64,000 nt of DNA from Selenomonas sp. GACV-9 (GTDB lineage Bacteria; Bacillota; Negativicutes; Selenomonadales; Selenomonadaceae). Below, piece by piece: positions 45,928 to 56,370 of this stretch (the first letter of the stretch is position 1; each line of letters begins with the position of its first letter). The notes under the pieces were generated by a model. The model worked only from the letters and a program-made list of their open reading frames with translations. It ran no database searches and was not told where the DNA came from. The stretch lies in the NCBI GenBank assembly GCA_900116485.1, contig FPAX01000004.1, positions 120,206 through 184,205 of the forward strand, given 5' to 3'. A program made the translations under genes and the position numbers.

Positions 45928-47646
45928 ATGAACCACGATGTACTGAATTGGCTGAGTTTAGCAGATAAATTTGCGGCGGATGGCGACCCGAAGGGGATGC
46001 GTGCCTGCGCGCGAGAGCTTTGGGAGCTTGACGCGGAGAGCATGGATGGCGCGGCTGTCATGGCCGAAGCTGCATTGTACTCGGGGGAGCGCGAAGAGGC
46101 ACATACTTTGGTTGATGAGATCCTGGCACGCAAGCCGAATCACTTGCGTGGGCGTCTCGTAAAAGCAGGCCTTGCGGCGCTGGAGTTCCGGCTTGATGAG
46201 GAGCTGCCGCTGCTGCGGGCGATTGTTGCCGAAACGGAGCGCAAGCGCCAGGCTCTTGACCCCGATGATGCCTACTACGGTGTGCTGCAGCATATCCTTG
46301 ATAAAGCACGTGGATGGCTTGCCGATGGAGAATATCTGGCAGCAGCACCGGACAAGGCGGCGGCGGAGCTCTTGGCCCGCAGCGAGCTGTTGGAAGATCC
46401 TTTGGCTAAGGCCGATTCCTACAGCAAGTATCTGTTCATGCGCAACTATCGGAATCAGTCACTGCATGAGAGCCGCCAGGCAGCTGAGCAATATGAGCCG
46501 CTGCTGGGAATCACGGCCTATGCCCATGACGATGTGAAGAAGCTGCCTGATAAGAAACTGCGCATCGGCTATCTGTCTCCGGATTTTCGCGAGCATGCCG
46601 TGGCGTCATTTTTGGAGCCGCTGCTCCGGTATTATGATGACAGCCGTTTTTCGGTCTATTGCTACTCGACGGGACGGGCGGATAATGTGACGAAGAAGCT
46701 GCGCACCTGCCATGTGCATTGGCGGGAACTGCGCGGCCGCAGCCCGCGGACGGCGGCCCGGCTGATTGCTGAGGAAAAGATCGATATCCTTGTCGATCTG
46801 TCAGGGCACACGCAGGGGAGCTGCCTGCCCATCATGGCTTATCGCCCTGCACCTGTGCAGGTGGCTGGTATCGGCTATATGAATACGACGGGCCTGTCGG
46901 CTATCGACTACTTTTTGTCGGATGAGGTCTGCCTGCCGACTGGTGAGACAACGGCATCTGGATTTACCGAAAAGATCCTGCGGCTGCCGCATTCGCATCT
47001 TTGCTATGCGCCGGGATTCGTGCGCGAGATACCAGCGGCTGGTATGGAGGCGCCGTGTTTGCGCAATGGCTATGTGACTTTTGGCAGTTTCAATAATTTT
47101 GCCAAGGTGACTGATGAGACATTGCTTTTGTGGCGGGGAATCCTCGACCAGGTGCGGGATTCACGGCTCGTCATCAAGGGCAAGATCTGCAGCATTCCGT
47201 CGGGACAGGCTATTGTCAAGGAGCGGTTGATGCGGCTAGGTATCAGCCTGGCTCGTGTGGAACTGCGGCCGTATAGCCCGGATTACCTGGAGCAGTACCG
47301 CGATATCGATATTGCTCTTGATACGATGCCCTATAACGGCGGTCTTACGACCTGTGAGGCGCTCTATATGGGCGTGCCAGTCGTGAGCATCCGTGGGCGC
47401 AGCCATGGTGCACGGTTTGGTGCGTCAATCCTCACGAATGCTGGCGTCAAGGAGCTCGTAGTCGAAAACGATATCAACTACGTGCGCCGGGCTGTGCAGC
47501 TTGGCAATGCGCCGGAACTCATCGGTGCGTATCACTCGGGACTGCGGGCAAATCTGCTCAAATCACCGCTCATGGACCGCAAAAACTATATGAAAGAGCT
47601 GGAAACTGGTTATTGTCAAATATGGAAGAATTTTTGCACAAATTAA
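45928..47646 (+). CDS. TPR-containing GT41 glycosyltransferase (O-GlcNAc transferase/SPINDLY-like)
   Basis: A 572-residue protein. Residues about 1-180 are helical and TPR-like (DGDPKGMRACARELWEL, AALYSGEREEAHTLVDE). Residues about 205-565 are the two-part GT41 catalytic region: LRIGYLSPDFREHAVA with the conserved His, DILVDLSGHTQG, YRPAPVQVAGIGY, YVTFGSFNNFAKV, the donor-binding DIDIALDTMPYNGGLTTCEALYMGVPVV, then HGARFGASIL. GT41 enzymes glycosylate Ser/Thr of proteins, in bacteria often flagellins or adhesins. It may use the glycan precursors made upstream. ATG 45928 follows AGGAGTCC. Confidence 0.9.
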   Translation: MNHDVLNWLSLADKFAADGDPKGMRACARELWELDAESMDGAAVMAEAALYSGEREEAHTLVDEILARKPNHLRGRLVKAGLAALEFRLDEELPLLRAIVAETERKRQALDPDDAYYGVLQHILDKARGWLADGEYLAAAPDKAAAELLARSELLEDPLAKADSYSKYLFMRNYRNQSLHESRQAAEQYEPLLGITAYAHDDVKKLPDKKLRIGYLSPDFREHAVASFLEPLLRYYDDSRFSVYCYSTGRADNVTKKLRTCHVHWRELRGRSPRTAARLIAEEKIDILVDLSGHTQGSCLPIMAYRPAPVQVAGIGYMNTTGLSAIDYFLSDEVCLPTGETTASGFTEKILRLPHSHLCYAPGFVREIPAAGMEAPCLRNGYVTFGSFNNFAKVTDETLLLWRGILDQVRDSRLVIKGKICSIPSGQAIVKERLMRLGISLARVELRPYSPDYLEQYRDIDIALDTMPYNGGLTTCEALYMGVPVVSIRGRSHGARFGASILTNAGVKELVVENDINYVRRAVQLGNAPELIGAYHSGLRANLLKSPLMDRKNYMKELETGYCQIWKNFCTN

Positions 47647-47662
47647 ACAATATCAAAAAAAC

Positions 47663-47691
47663 TTGCATTTTTGACAGTACTTCAGTATAAT
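47663..47691 (+). promoter_or_regulatory. Promoter of the zinc-ribbon gene
   Basis: TTGCAT (47663-47668) and TATAAT (47686-47691) with 17-base spacing. A TTGACA at 47671 is too close to the -10 box to be the partner. Confidence 0.6.
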
Positions 47692-47784
47692 ACAGTTTGG
47701 GACGTTCTTTTCTTAGCGTTTTTAACACGAGGAGAAGTGGGGATCCAAATATCATTCATTTTTTTCTAGTAAGGGGATTATCTT

Positions 47785-48075
47785 ATGGCTTTCGAAGACA
47801 AGACACTGGTATGCAAAGATTGTGGCAAGGAGTTCACGTTCACCGCTGGTGAGCAGGAATTCTATGCTGAGAAAGGTTTCGAGAACGAGCCGGCACGTTG
47901 CCGTGACTGCCGTGACAAGCGCCGTCGTACCCGCGAGGGTGGCGAGCAGCGCCAGATGTTCAAGGTAGTTTGCGCTGAGTGCGGCAAGGAGACGGAAGTT
48001 CCGTTTGAGCCGAAAAATGATCGTCCGGTTTACTGCCGTGACTGCTTCAATAAAAAACGAGCAGAGAGAGACTAA
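47785..48075 (+). CDS. Zinc-ribbon domain protein
   Basis: A 96-residue basic protein with four CxxC knuckles: CKDCGKEF, CRDCRDKRR, CAECGKE and CRDCFNKKR, making two zinc ribbons. The first half matches the probable zinc-ribbon (zf-trcl) family found in Clostridia and Negativicutes. The central KRRRTREGG run suggests nucleic-acid binding. The function is unknown; a role in transcription or ribosome handling is only a guess. It has its own promoter and a 90-base leader. Confidence 0.8.
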   Translation: MAFEDKTLVCKDCGKEFTFTAGEQEFYAEKGFENEPARCRDCRDKRRRTREGGEQRQMFKVVCAECGKETEVPFEPKNDRPVYCRDCFNKKRAERD

Positions 48076-48079
48076 TCTC

Positions 48080-48107
48080 TTGCAGTTTGCTCAGCGTGTG
48101 CTATAAT
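48080..48107 (+). promoter_or_regulatory. Promoter of the amino-acid-binding lipoprotein gene
   Basis: TTGCAG (48080-48085) and TATAAT (48102-48107), spacing 16. It lies upstream of the hairpin at 48125, so that hairpin falls inside the leader of the next gene. Confidence 0.55.
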
Positions 48108-48124
48108 AATAAATGTGCGTGGGC

Positions 48125-48163
48125 AATGGAGCTCAAGCTTTACGCTTGGGCTCCATTTTGTTT
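48125..48163 (+). terminator. Terminator or leader attenuator before the binding-protein gene
   Basis: AATGGAGC..CAAGC pairs with GCTTG..GCTCCATT around TTTAC and is followed by TTGTTT. It ends the zinc-ribbon transcript, but it also lies between the next promoter and its start codon, so it may attenuate the binding-protein gene. Confidence 0.7.
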
Positions 48164-48203
48164 AACTGTAAACGCAACAAAGTTTGAGAAAGTAGGGATC
48201 TTC

Positions 48204-48989
48204 ATGAAAATGAAAAAAGTATTGGCATTGGTCGCAGCTTGTGCCTTCGCTGTGTTCGCTCTGGCAGGCTGTGGCGGCAGCCAGAATGCTTCCTCGGGCA
48301 GTGGCTCGGGCGCCAAGGTACTCAAGGTTGGTTCGTCAATCGACTTTGCACCGTTCGAGTTCCAGGATGAGGGCCAGAAGGAGTATCAGGGCTTTGATAT
48401 GGATCTTATCCGTGCCATCGGCAAGGAGATGGGCTATGAGGTCGAGATCCAGAACCTCGGTTTCGATGGCCTGATTCCGGCACTGCAGGGCAAGAACATC
48501 GATGTCATCATTTCCGGTATGACGATCAATGATGAGCGTAAGCAGAATGTCCTGTTCTCGGATCCGTATTATCAGTCCGGCCTGACGATGGTTGTCCGCA
48601 GCGATGAGCAGAACATCAAGAAGTTCCAGGATCTCAAGGGCAAGAAGGTTGCTGTCCAGATGGGCACGACGAGTGCTGCTGAGGTCGCCAAGATCGAAGG
48701 CGTTGAGGTCAAGACCCTCAATACGCCGGCTGACTGCTTCATGGAGCTAAAGGCTGGTGGCGTCGATGCAGTCGTAAATGACCGTCCGGTCAATGACTAC
48801 TACATCACGAAGAGCGGTGCTACGGGCGTCAAGGCTCTGGAGGAGAAACTGACGGCTGAAGACTATGGTATCGCTGTTGGCAAGGACAACAAAGAGCTGC
48901 AGGAAAAGATCAATGCGGCCTTCAAGAAACTCAAAGAGAACGGCGAGTATGACAAGATCTTCGCTAAATGGTTCGGCGAGAAAAAATAA
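48204..48989 (+). CDS. Amino-acid ABC transporter substrate-binding lipoprotein
   Basis: A 261-residue protein starting at ATG 48204, behind AGTAGGGA. It has a lipoprotein signal with the LAGC lipobox (Cys 23), then a Ser/Gly linker and a family 3 solute-binding domain: VGSSIDFAPFEFQ, YQGFDMDLIRAI, GLIPALQGKNIDVIISGMTIN, RKQNVLFSDPYYQSGL, and a late YGIAVGKDNKELQ. It binds a polar amino acid such as glutamine at the outer face of the cytoplasmic membrane. Permease and ATPase genes follow, separated by a terminator and a strong promoter. Confidence 0.93.
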   Translation: MKMKKVLALVAACAFAVFALAGCGGSQNASSGSGSGAKVLKVGSSIDFAPFEFQDEGQKEYQGFDMDLIRAIGKEMGYEVEIQNLGFDGLIPALQGKNIDVIISGMTINDERKQNVLFSDPYYQSGLTMVVRSDEQNIKKFQDLKGKKVAVQMGTTSAAEVAKIEGVEVKTLNTPADCFMELKAGGVDAVVNDRPVNDYYITKSGATGVKALEEKLTAEDYGIAVGKDNKELQEKINAAFKKLKENGEYDKIFAKWFGEKK

Positions 48990-49004
48990 TCAATAAACCT
49001 GCAT

Positions 49005-49043
49005 AAAAAAACATCAGCCTGTCATGGCTGATGTTTTTTGTTT
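49005..49043 (+). terminator. Terminator after the binding-protein gene
   Basis: AAAAAACATCAGCC and GGCTGATGTTTTTT around TGTCAT, then more Ts. Confidence 0.88.
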
Positions 49044-49071
49044 TCGCTGATTACTCAAGGTATATTCATTG

Positions 49072-49100
49072 TTGACACCGACTGGACATTGAAATATAAT
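49072..49100 (+). promoter_or_regulatory. Consensus promoter of the permease-ATPase operon
   Basis: TTGACA (49072-49077) and TATAAT (49095-49100), both perfect, spaced by 17. Confidence 0.85.
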
Positions 49101-49166
49101 AGGCTTTAGGATGATAAAATAGTGAATAAATATTAGAAAAATAGCAAAGGAATCAGGTGAAGATTT

Positions 49167-49832
49167 ATGGAATTCAATTTCCAGCTGGTACAGGACTCGC
49201 TGCCGCTGTTATTGTTAGGCGCAGGTATCACCATCAAGATTACGGCGTTATCGGTTATCGTCGGTATCATCATCGGCTTGTTCATGGGCATTGCCCGTAT
49301 CGTGAATATCCGCATTTTCCGCATCATCGCGGCCATTTATGTTGATTTTTTCCGCGGCACGCCGTTATTGGTACAGATTTTCCTCGTCTACTTTGCGTTG
49401 CCGCTGCTGACTGGTCAGCGCAGCGACCCGTATGTGGCAGCCATCAGCGCCTGCGGACTGAACTCGGGTGCCTATGTCACCGAGATTTTCCGTTCGGGCA
49501 TCCAGTCCATCGACAAGGGGCAGATGGAGGCCGGCCGCTCTCTCGGCATGACCTGGACGCAGACCATGCGCTATATCATCATTCCGCAGGCGTTCAAGCG
49601 CGTTATCCCGCAGCTTGGCAATGAGTTCATCGCCCTGCTGAAGGATTCGTCGCTGGTCTCGGTCATCGGCTTTGAGGAGCTCACGCGCCGTGGGCAGCTG
49701 ATCATCGCCAAGACTTATGCGTCGGTGGAAATCTGGACCTGTGTTGCCATTATCTATCTGATCATGACGCTGTCGATTTCCCGTTTCGTGGCTTATCTGG
49801 AGTGGAGGTTCAAGACTGATGATAAACATTAA
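49167..49832 (+). CDS. Amino-acid ABC transporter permease
   Basis: A 221-residue HisM/GlnP-type permease with about five membrane helices. The family loop is [31 protein letters not shown], read in pieces, with the EAA motif, followed by [17 protein letters not shown]. It forms the channel in the cytoplasmic membrane for the substrate delivered by the upstream lipoprotein. It overlaps the ATPase gene by 14 bases, so the two are translated together. Confidence 0.92.
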   Translation: MEFNFQLVQDSLPLLLLGAGITIKITALSVIVGIIIGLFMGIARIVNIRIFRIIAAIYVDFFRGTPLLVQIFLVYFALPLLTGQRSDPYVAAISACGLNSGAYVTEIFRSGIQSIDKGQMEAGRSLGMTWTQTMRYIIIPQAFKRVIPQLGNEFIALLKDSSLVSVIGFEELTRRGQLIIAKTYASVEIWTCVAIIYLIMTLSISRFVAYLEWRFKTDDKH

Positions 49833-50538
49833 GGATCTATATAAATCGTATGGAAAAGTCGATGTCTTGAAGGGAATCGACCTTGATATCAAGGAGAAGG
49901 AAGTCGTTGTCATCATCGGGCCGTCAGGATCGGGCAAGAGCACACTATTGCGCTGCATGAATTACCTCGAGGAGCCGACGAAGGGCACGGTCTGTGTCGA
50001 TGGCATCGTACTCGATGGCGAGGCTAATATCAACAAGGTGCGCGAGGAAGTCGGCATGGTGTTCCAGCGGTTCAATCTGTTCCCGCATATGACGGTGCTG
50101 CAGAATATCATGCTGGCACCGATGAAGGTCCGCCATATGGCCGAAGACGAGGCGAAGAAAGAGGCTGTACGCCTGCTGACGCGCGTCGGTTTGGCCGATA
50201 AGGCTGACAACTATCCGACACAGCTCTCGGGCGGCCAGCAGCAGCGTGTGGCCATTGCCCGGGCACTGGCCATGAAGCCGAAGGTCATGCTGTTCGATGA
50301 GCCGACTTCGGCTCTTGACCCCGAGATGGTCGGCGAGGTTCTCGATGTCATGCGCAACCTGGCCGAAGAGGGCATGACGATGGTCATCGTCACTCATGAG
50401 ATGGGCTTTGCGCGCGAGGTTGGTGACCGCCTGCTGTTTGTCGATCAGGGCAAGATCCTTGAGCAGGGTGCGCCGAAGGATGTCTTTGAGCATCCGCAGC
50501 AGGAGCGTACGAAGCTGTTCCTGTCGAAAGTCTTGTAA
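49819..50538 (+). CDS. Amino-acid ABC transporter ATP-binding protein (GlnQ-like)
   Basis: A 239-residue ATPase with Walker [11 protein letters not shown]-loop [12 protein letters not shown], signature [15 protein letters not shown], Walker [17 protein letters not shown], and H-loop VTHEMGFA. It powers uptake by the permease encoded by the overlapping upstream gene. Motifs and length are typical of polar-amino-acid importers. Confidence 0.95.
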   Translation: MINIKDLYKSYGKVDVLKGIDLDIKEKEVVVIIGPSGSGKSTLLRCMNYLEEPTKGTVCVDGIVLDGEANINKVREEVGMVFQRFNLFPHMTVLQNIMLAPMKVRHMAEDEAKKEAVRLLTRVGLADKADNYPTQLSGGQQQRVAIARALAMKPKVMLFDEPTSALDPEMVGEVLDVMRNLAEEGMTMVIVTHEMGFAREVGDRLLFVDQGKILEQGAPKDVFEHPQQERTKLFLSKVL

Positions 50539-50587
50539 CTTAAGGTTTGGCGCAGTATTAAAGATTTGTCAGAAAAAAATAGAAATA

Positions 50588-50616
50588 TTGACAGTTGGAT
50601 TTCTAACAATTATAAT
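50588..50616 (+). promoter_or_regulatory. Consensus promoter of the cold-shock gene
   Basis: TTGACA (50588-50593) and TATAAT (50611-50616), spacing 17. The transcript has a leader of about 50 bases before ATG 50671. Confidence 0.8.
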
Positions 50617-50670
50617 TGATATTGACCACTATTGTTGTGGTGTGGTATTTTTTCACTAGGAGGAATCTCA

Positions 50671-50871
50671 ATGGTTGGCAAAGTTAAATGGTTCAGTGCT
50701 GAAAAAGGTTATGGCTTCATCGCTCGCGAGGACGGTGACGATGTATTCGTACATTTCTCGGCAATCAAGGATGAAGGGTTCAAGACCCTGAATGAAGGTC
50801 AGGCTGTAGAGTTTGACATCGTCGAAGGCGCTCGTGGCCCGCAGGCTTCGAATGTCGTAAAGACGGCTTGA
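50671..50871 (+). CDS. csp: Cold-shock domain protein
   Basis: A 66-residue CspA-type protein with both RNA-binding motifs: [14 protein letters not shown] (RNP1) and DVFVHFSAI (RNP2). It starts at ATG 50671 behind AGGAGG; the longer frame from 50632 has no site. It melts secondary structure in RNA at low temperature or during growth. It is monocistronic, between a consensus promoter and a strong terminator. Confidence 0.95.
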   Translation: MVGKVKWFSAEKGYGFIAREDGDDVFVHFSAIKDEGFKTLNEGQAVEFDIVEGARGPQASNVVKTA

Positions 50872-50887
50872 TACGATAGTATACCTT

Positions 50888-50921
50888 AGCCCCGGTTCGG
50901 CTGAATCGGGGCTTTTTTTTA
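50888..50921 (+). terminator. Terminator after csp
   Basis: AGCCCCG and CGGGGCT form the outer stem around a GGCT loop, followed by eight Ts. Confidence 0.9.
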
Positions 50922-51094
50922 TGCAAACGGCCATGCGTTCCCTCATTGAAATTTCAGATTTTTTTCTTAGGATGAAAGAAGGGTTTTGCTAGTTATTGGC
51001 GAATACTAAGGGTATAAACCTACCGGGAGGCAGGATTATACGAAAAGAGCCGTGGCATCTGCCATGGTCCATCATAAGAAAGGGGATGTGTCGT

Positions 51095-51643
51095 ATGGCA
51101 ACATTCACTGTAAGAGGCAAGAACATCGAGATCACTCCTTCCCTGCGTGAGTACGTGGAAAAACGCGTCGGCAAAGTAACGAAGTACTTTGACAACGTCG
51201 GTGAGATTTCCGTACTGCTCACGGTATCGAAGGGCCGTCACATCGTTGAGGTCACGGTACCGGTGCAAGGTGGTATCCTGCTTCGCGGCGAGGAAGCCAC
51301 GATGGACATGTACACGTCGATTGATCTGGTCGTAGAGAAACTGGAGCGTCAGATCCACAAGCAGAAAACGAAACTGGCTCGTCGTTTCCGTGGTGGCGGA
51401 TTCAAGGCTGAGGCGCTGCAGGCGCCAGCTGTTCCAGACAAACAGGATGACACAGATGAGGAGTACAAGGTCGTCAAGACGAAACGTTTTATCGTCAAAC
51501 CGATGGACACCCAGGAAGCTATCATGCAGATGAATCTGCTGAATCACAATTTCTTCGTCTTCCGCGATTCGGAGACAGAGGATGTCAATGTGGTCTATAA
51601 ACGTACTGATGGCAACTACGGACTGATCGAGTCGGGAAATTGA
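51095..51643 (+). CDS. hpf: Ribosome hibernation-promoting factor, long form
   Basis: A 182-residue protein from ATG 51095 behind AAAGGGGATG. Residues 1-100 are the S30AE domain (TVRGKNIEITPSLREYVEKR, ISVLLTVSKGRHIVEVT). A linker follows, and residues about 125-180 are the C-terminal dimerisation domain (YKVVKTKRFIVKPMD, EAIMQMNLLNHNFFVF). The long form joins 70S ribosomes into 100S dimers in resting cells. The ORF extension upstream to 50996 lacks a ribosome-binding site. A terminator follows. Confidence 0.93.
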   Translation: MATFTVRGKNIEITPSLREYVEKRVGKVTKYFDNVGEISVLLTVSKGRHIVEVTVPVQGGILLRGEEATMDMYTSIDLVVEKLERQIHKQKTKLARRFRGGGFKAEALQAPAVPDKQDDTDEEYKVVKTKRFIVKPMDTQEAIMQMNLLNHNFFVFRDSETEDVNVVYKRTDGNYGLIESGN

Positions 51644-51666
51644 CCGGTCAAGACAAATAAATAGCG

Positions 51667-51698
51667 AAAAGAAGGCCTTCCCTGCAGGGAAGGCTTTT
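51667..51698 (+). terminator. Terminator after hpf
   Basis: GCCTTCCC-TGCA-GGGAAGGC, then TTTT. Confidence 0.85.
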
Positions 51699-51745
51699 AT
51701 GATGCTCAGATCGCTATAAATATAATAGGAAAAGAGTTGCATGAA

Positions 51746-51774
51746 TTGACTTATCCAAGGCAGTTTGTTAATAT
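51746..51774 (+). promoter_or_regulatory. Promoter of secA
   Basis: TTGACT (51746-51751) and TAATAT (51769-51774), spacing 17. Confidence 0.6.
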
Positions 51775-51826
51775 TGTAAGGTAAGACTACTTGTAGAAGC
51801 TATATTGGTAATAGGAGTGATTTTGT

Positions 51827-54448
<2,622 letters not shown>

Positions 54449-54490
54449 GATAGATAGGATATTAGGTTTTACATAAGTAAAGGTGGAACA

Positions 54491-55597
54491 ATGCTAGAAG
54501 ATTTGAAACCACGGCTGGGCGAGCTGCGTGAAAAGCTTGCTCAGATGGAAACGTCCCTCGAGGTCCCGGCGAAAGAGGAAAAGATTGCCGAGCTCGAATA
54601 CAAGATGGGCGAGCCGACCTTCTGGGATGATGCCGAGCAGGCTCAGAAAATCAACCAGGAGCTCAACGATGTCAAGATCAGCGTCGATAAATACAAGGCA
54701 CTGCTCAATAAGTTCGAGGATGCCGAGACGCTGTTCGAGATGGGCATGGAAGAGGATGACGCGAGCATGGAAGAGGACGTCAAGGCTGAACTTGACGCCG
54801 TCGCCGAGGGCCTTGAGGCCCTGCAGCTCGAGGTACTGCTCTCAGGCCCCTATGATGCGAACAATGCCATCCTGACGCTGCACGCTGGTGCTGGCGGAAC
54901 GGAGGCCCAGGACTGGACGCAAATGTTGCTGCGCATGTATGGCCGCTGGGCTGAGCGTCACGGCTTTACCGTCGAGACTGCTGACCTGCTGCCGGGCGAT
55001 GAGGCCGGTGTCAAGTCGGCAACGCTGTTCATCAAAGGCCATAATGCCTATGGTTTCCTCAAATCGGAGAAGGGCGTTCATCGTCTCGTGCGCATTTCGC
55101 CCTTTGATGCCAATGCGCGCCGTCACACGTCGTTCTCGGCCTGCGATATCATGCCGGAAATCGACGATGCCGTAGAAGTCGACATCAACATGTCCGATGT
55201 CCGCGTCGATACGTATCGCGCATCGGGTGCCGGTGGTCAGCACATCAACAAGACGTCTTCGGCCGTCCGCATGACCCATGAGCCGACGGGAATCGTCGTC
55301 CAGTGCCAGAATGAGCGCTCCCAGCTGCAGAACCGCGAGCAGTGCCTCAAGATGCTGCGCGCTAAGCTGTTCGAGCTCGAGATGGAGAAGAAAGAGGCTG
55401 AGCTGGCTAAGCTCGAGGGCGATCAGCAGAACATCGAGTGGGGCAGCCAGATCCGTTCCTATGTATTCCAGCCGTACACGATGGTCAAGGATCATCGCAC
55501 GAATCATGAGACGGGCAATGTCCAGGCCGTCATGGATGGCGAGATCGATCCGTTTATCCGGGCGTTCTTGAATGCCAAGGCGAATCACGAATTTTAA
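54491..55597 (+). CDS. prfB: Peptide chain release factor 2
   Basis: A 368-residue class I release factor with the catalytic GGQ in SGAGGQHINKTSSAVR and the stop-codon-reading SPF in RISPFDANARRHTSF, the RF2 rather than RF1 signature. It recognises UGA and UAA. The frame is continuous from ATG 54491: the early region ETSLEVPAKEEK has no UGA and no slippery CTTTGA, so the programmed +1 frameshift found in most prfB genes is absent. It lies 42 bases after secA. Confidence 0.95.
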   Translation: MLEDLKPRLGELREKLAQMETSLEVPAKEEKIAELEYKMGEPTFWDDAEQAQKINQELNDVKISVDKYKALLNKFEDAETLFEMGMEEDDASMEEDVKAELDAVAEGLEALQLEVLLSGPYDANNAILTLHAGAGGTEAQDWTQMLLRMYGRWAERHGFTVETADLLPGDEAGVKSATLFIKGHNAYGFLKSEKGVHRLVRISPFDANARRHTSFSACDIMPEIDDAVEVDINMSDVRVDTYRASGAGGQHINKTSSAVRMTHEPTGIVVQCQNERSQLQNREQCLKMLRAKLFELEMEKKEAELAKLEGDQQNIEWGSQIRSYVFQPYTMVKDHRTNHETGNVQAVMDGEIDPFIRAFLNAKANHEF

Positions 55598-55659
55598 TCT
55601 GAAGGAGTCAGGAGTACGCGAATGTTCCTGGCTCCTTATTGCTTTGTGAGGTGATTGAT

Positions 55660-56355
55660 TTGCGAAAAGGCTTGACTATTCTGGGCTTGTTATTCATAAT
55701 ATTAATCGTGTCAAGCGCAACGGTGCTGCCGTGGCTGGCACAGTCGACCATCAAGACGAAACTTTCGCAGAAGGCGGCCACGAATGATGTGGTGGTCACA
55801 GCTGATTCGTCGCCCTCGGCCCTGCTGGCCCTCGGGCGCATCGGCCAGCTCGATGCGGTGCTGCATCAGGCCAAGATCGGGCAGGTATATCTGCGGGAGC
55901 TCACGCTCAAGGGGCGCAATGTGCAGCTCGATATGCCAGCACTTTTTGGCAATCAGGGCGTGAAGGTAAACAAGGCCGATGAGCTTACGCTTACGGGCAC
56001 GGTCGATGAGGAGAACCTGCGTGAGGTCTTGCAGCGCCGTGTGGATAAGATAGAGAATGTACAGGTCAGCATCAACCGTGAACGCGTGCTCGTCACGGCC
56101 AATGCCAAGATCTTCGGCCGCGTGGCCGATATCGAGATGGAAGGGCAGATCACTGAGGACAGTGGGGCTTTGTACTTCCTGATGACAAGACTGCAAATGA
56201 GAAATACCCTTATCGGTACAGCAAAACTTGGCGATCTCTTCGGCAATATCCAGCTGGCAGCTGCAGATAAGCTGCCGCTCGGCATGAAGATCCGCCAGGT
56301 CGAGCAGACCGATGGTGCCGTGATCATCACGGCAGCACGAGATAATAAGGAATAA
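55660..56355 (+). CDS. DUF2993 (LmeA-like) lipid-binding protein
   Basis: A 231-residue protein. The TTG at 55660 follows GAGGTGAT; an upstream ATG at 55639 lacks a site. A short basic N-terminus and a hydrophobic helix (residues about 5-25) suggest export or membrane anchoring. After it come DUF2993-like strands (LRELTLKGRNVQLDMPALF, VDKIENVQVSINRERVLVTA read in parts). DUF2993 proteins such as LmeA bind phospholipids in the envelope. Position between prfB and DUF5693/csaB fits an envelope role. Confidence 0.75.
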   Translation: MRKGLTILGLLFIILIVSSATVLPWLAQSTIKTKLSQKAATNDVVVTADSSPSALLALGRIGQLDAVLHQAKIGQVYLRELTLKGRNVQLDMPALFGNQGVKVNKADELTLTGTVDEENLREVLQRRVDKIENVQVSINRERVLVTANAKIFGRVADIEMEGQITEDSGALYFLMTRLQMRNTLIGTAKLGDLFGNIQLAAADKLPLGMKIRQVEQTDGAVIITAARDNKE

Positions 56356-56370
56356 GGTGAAGATAAAGCA

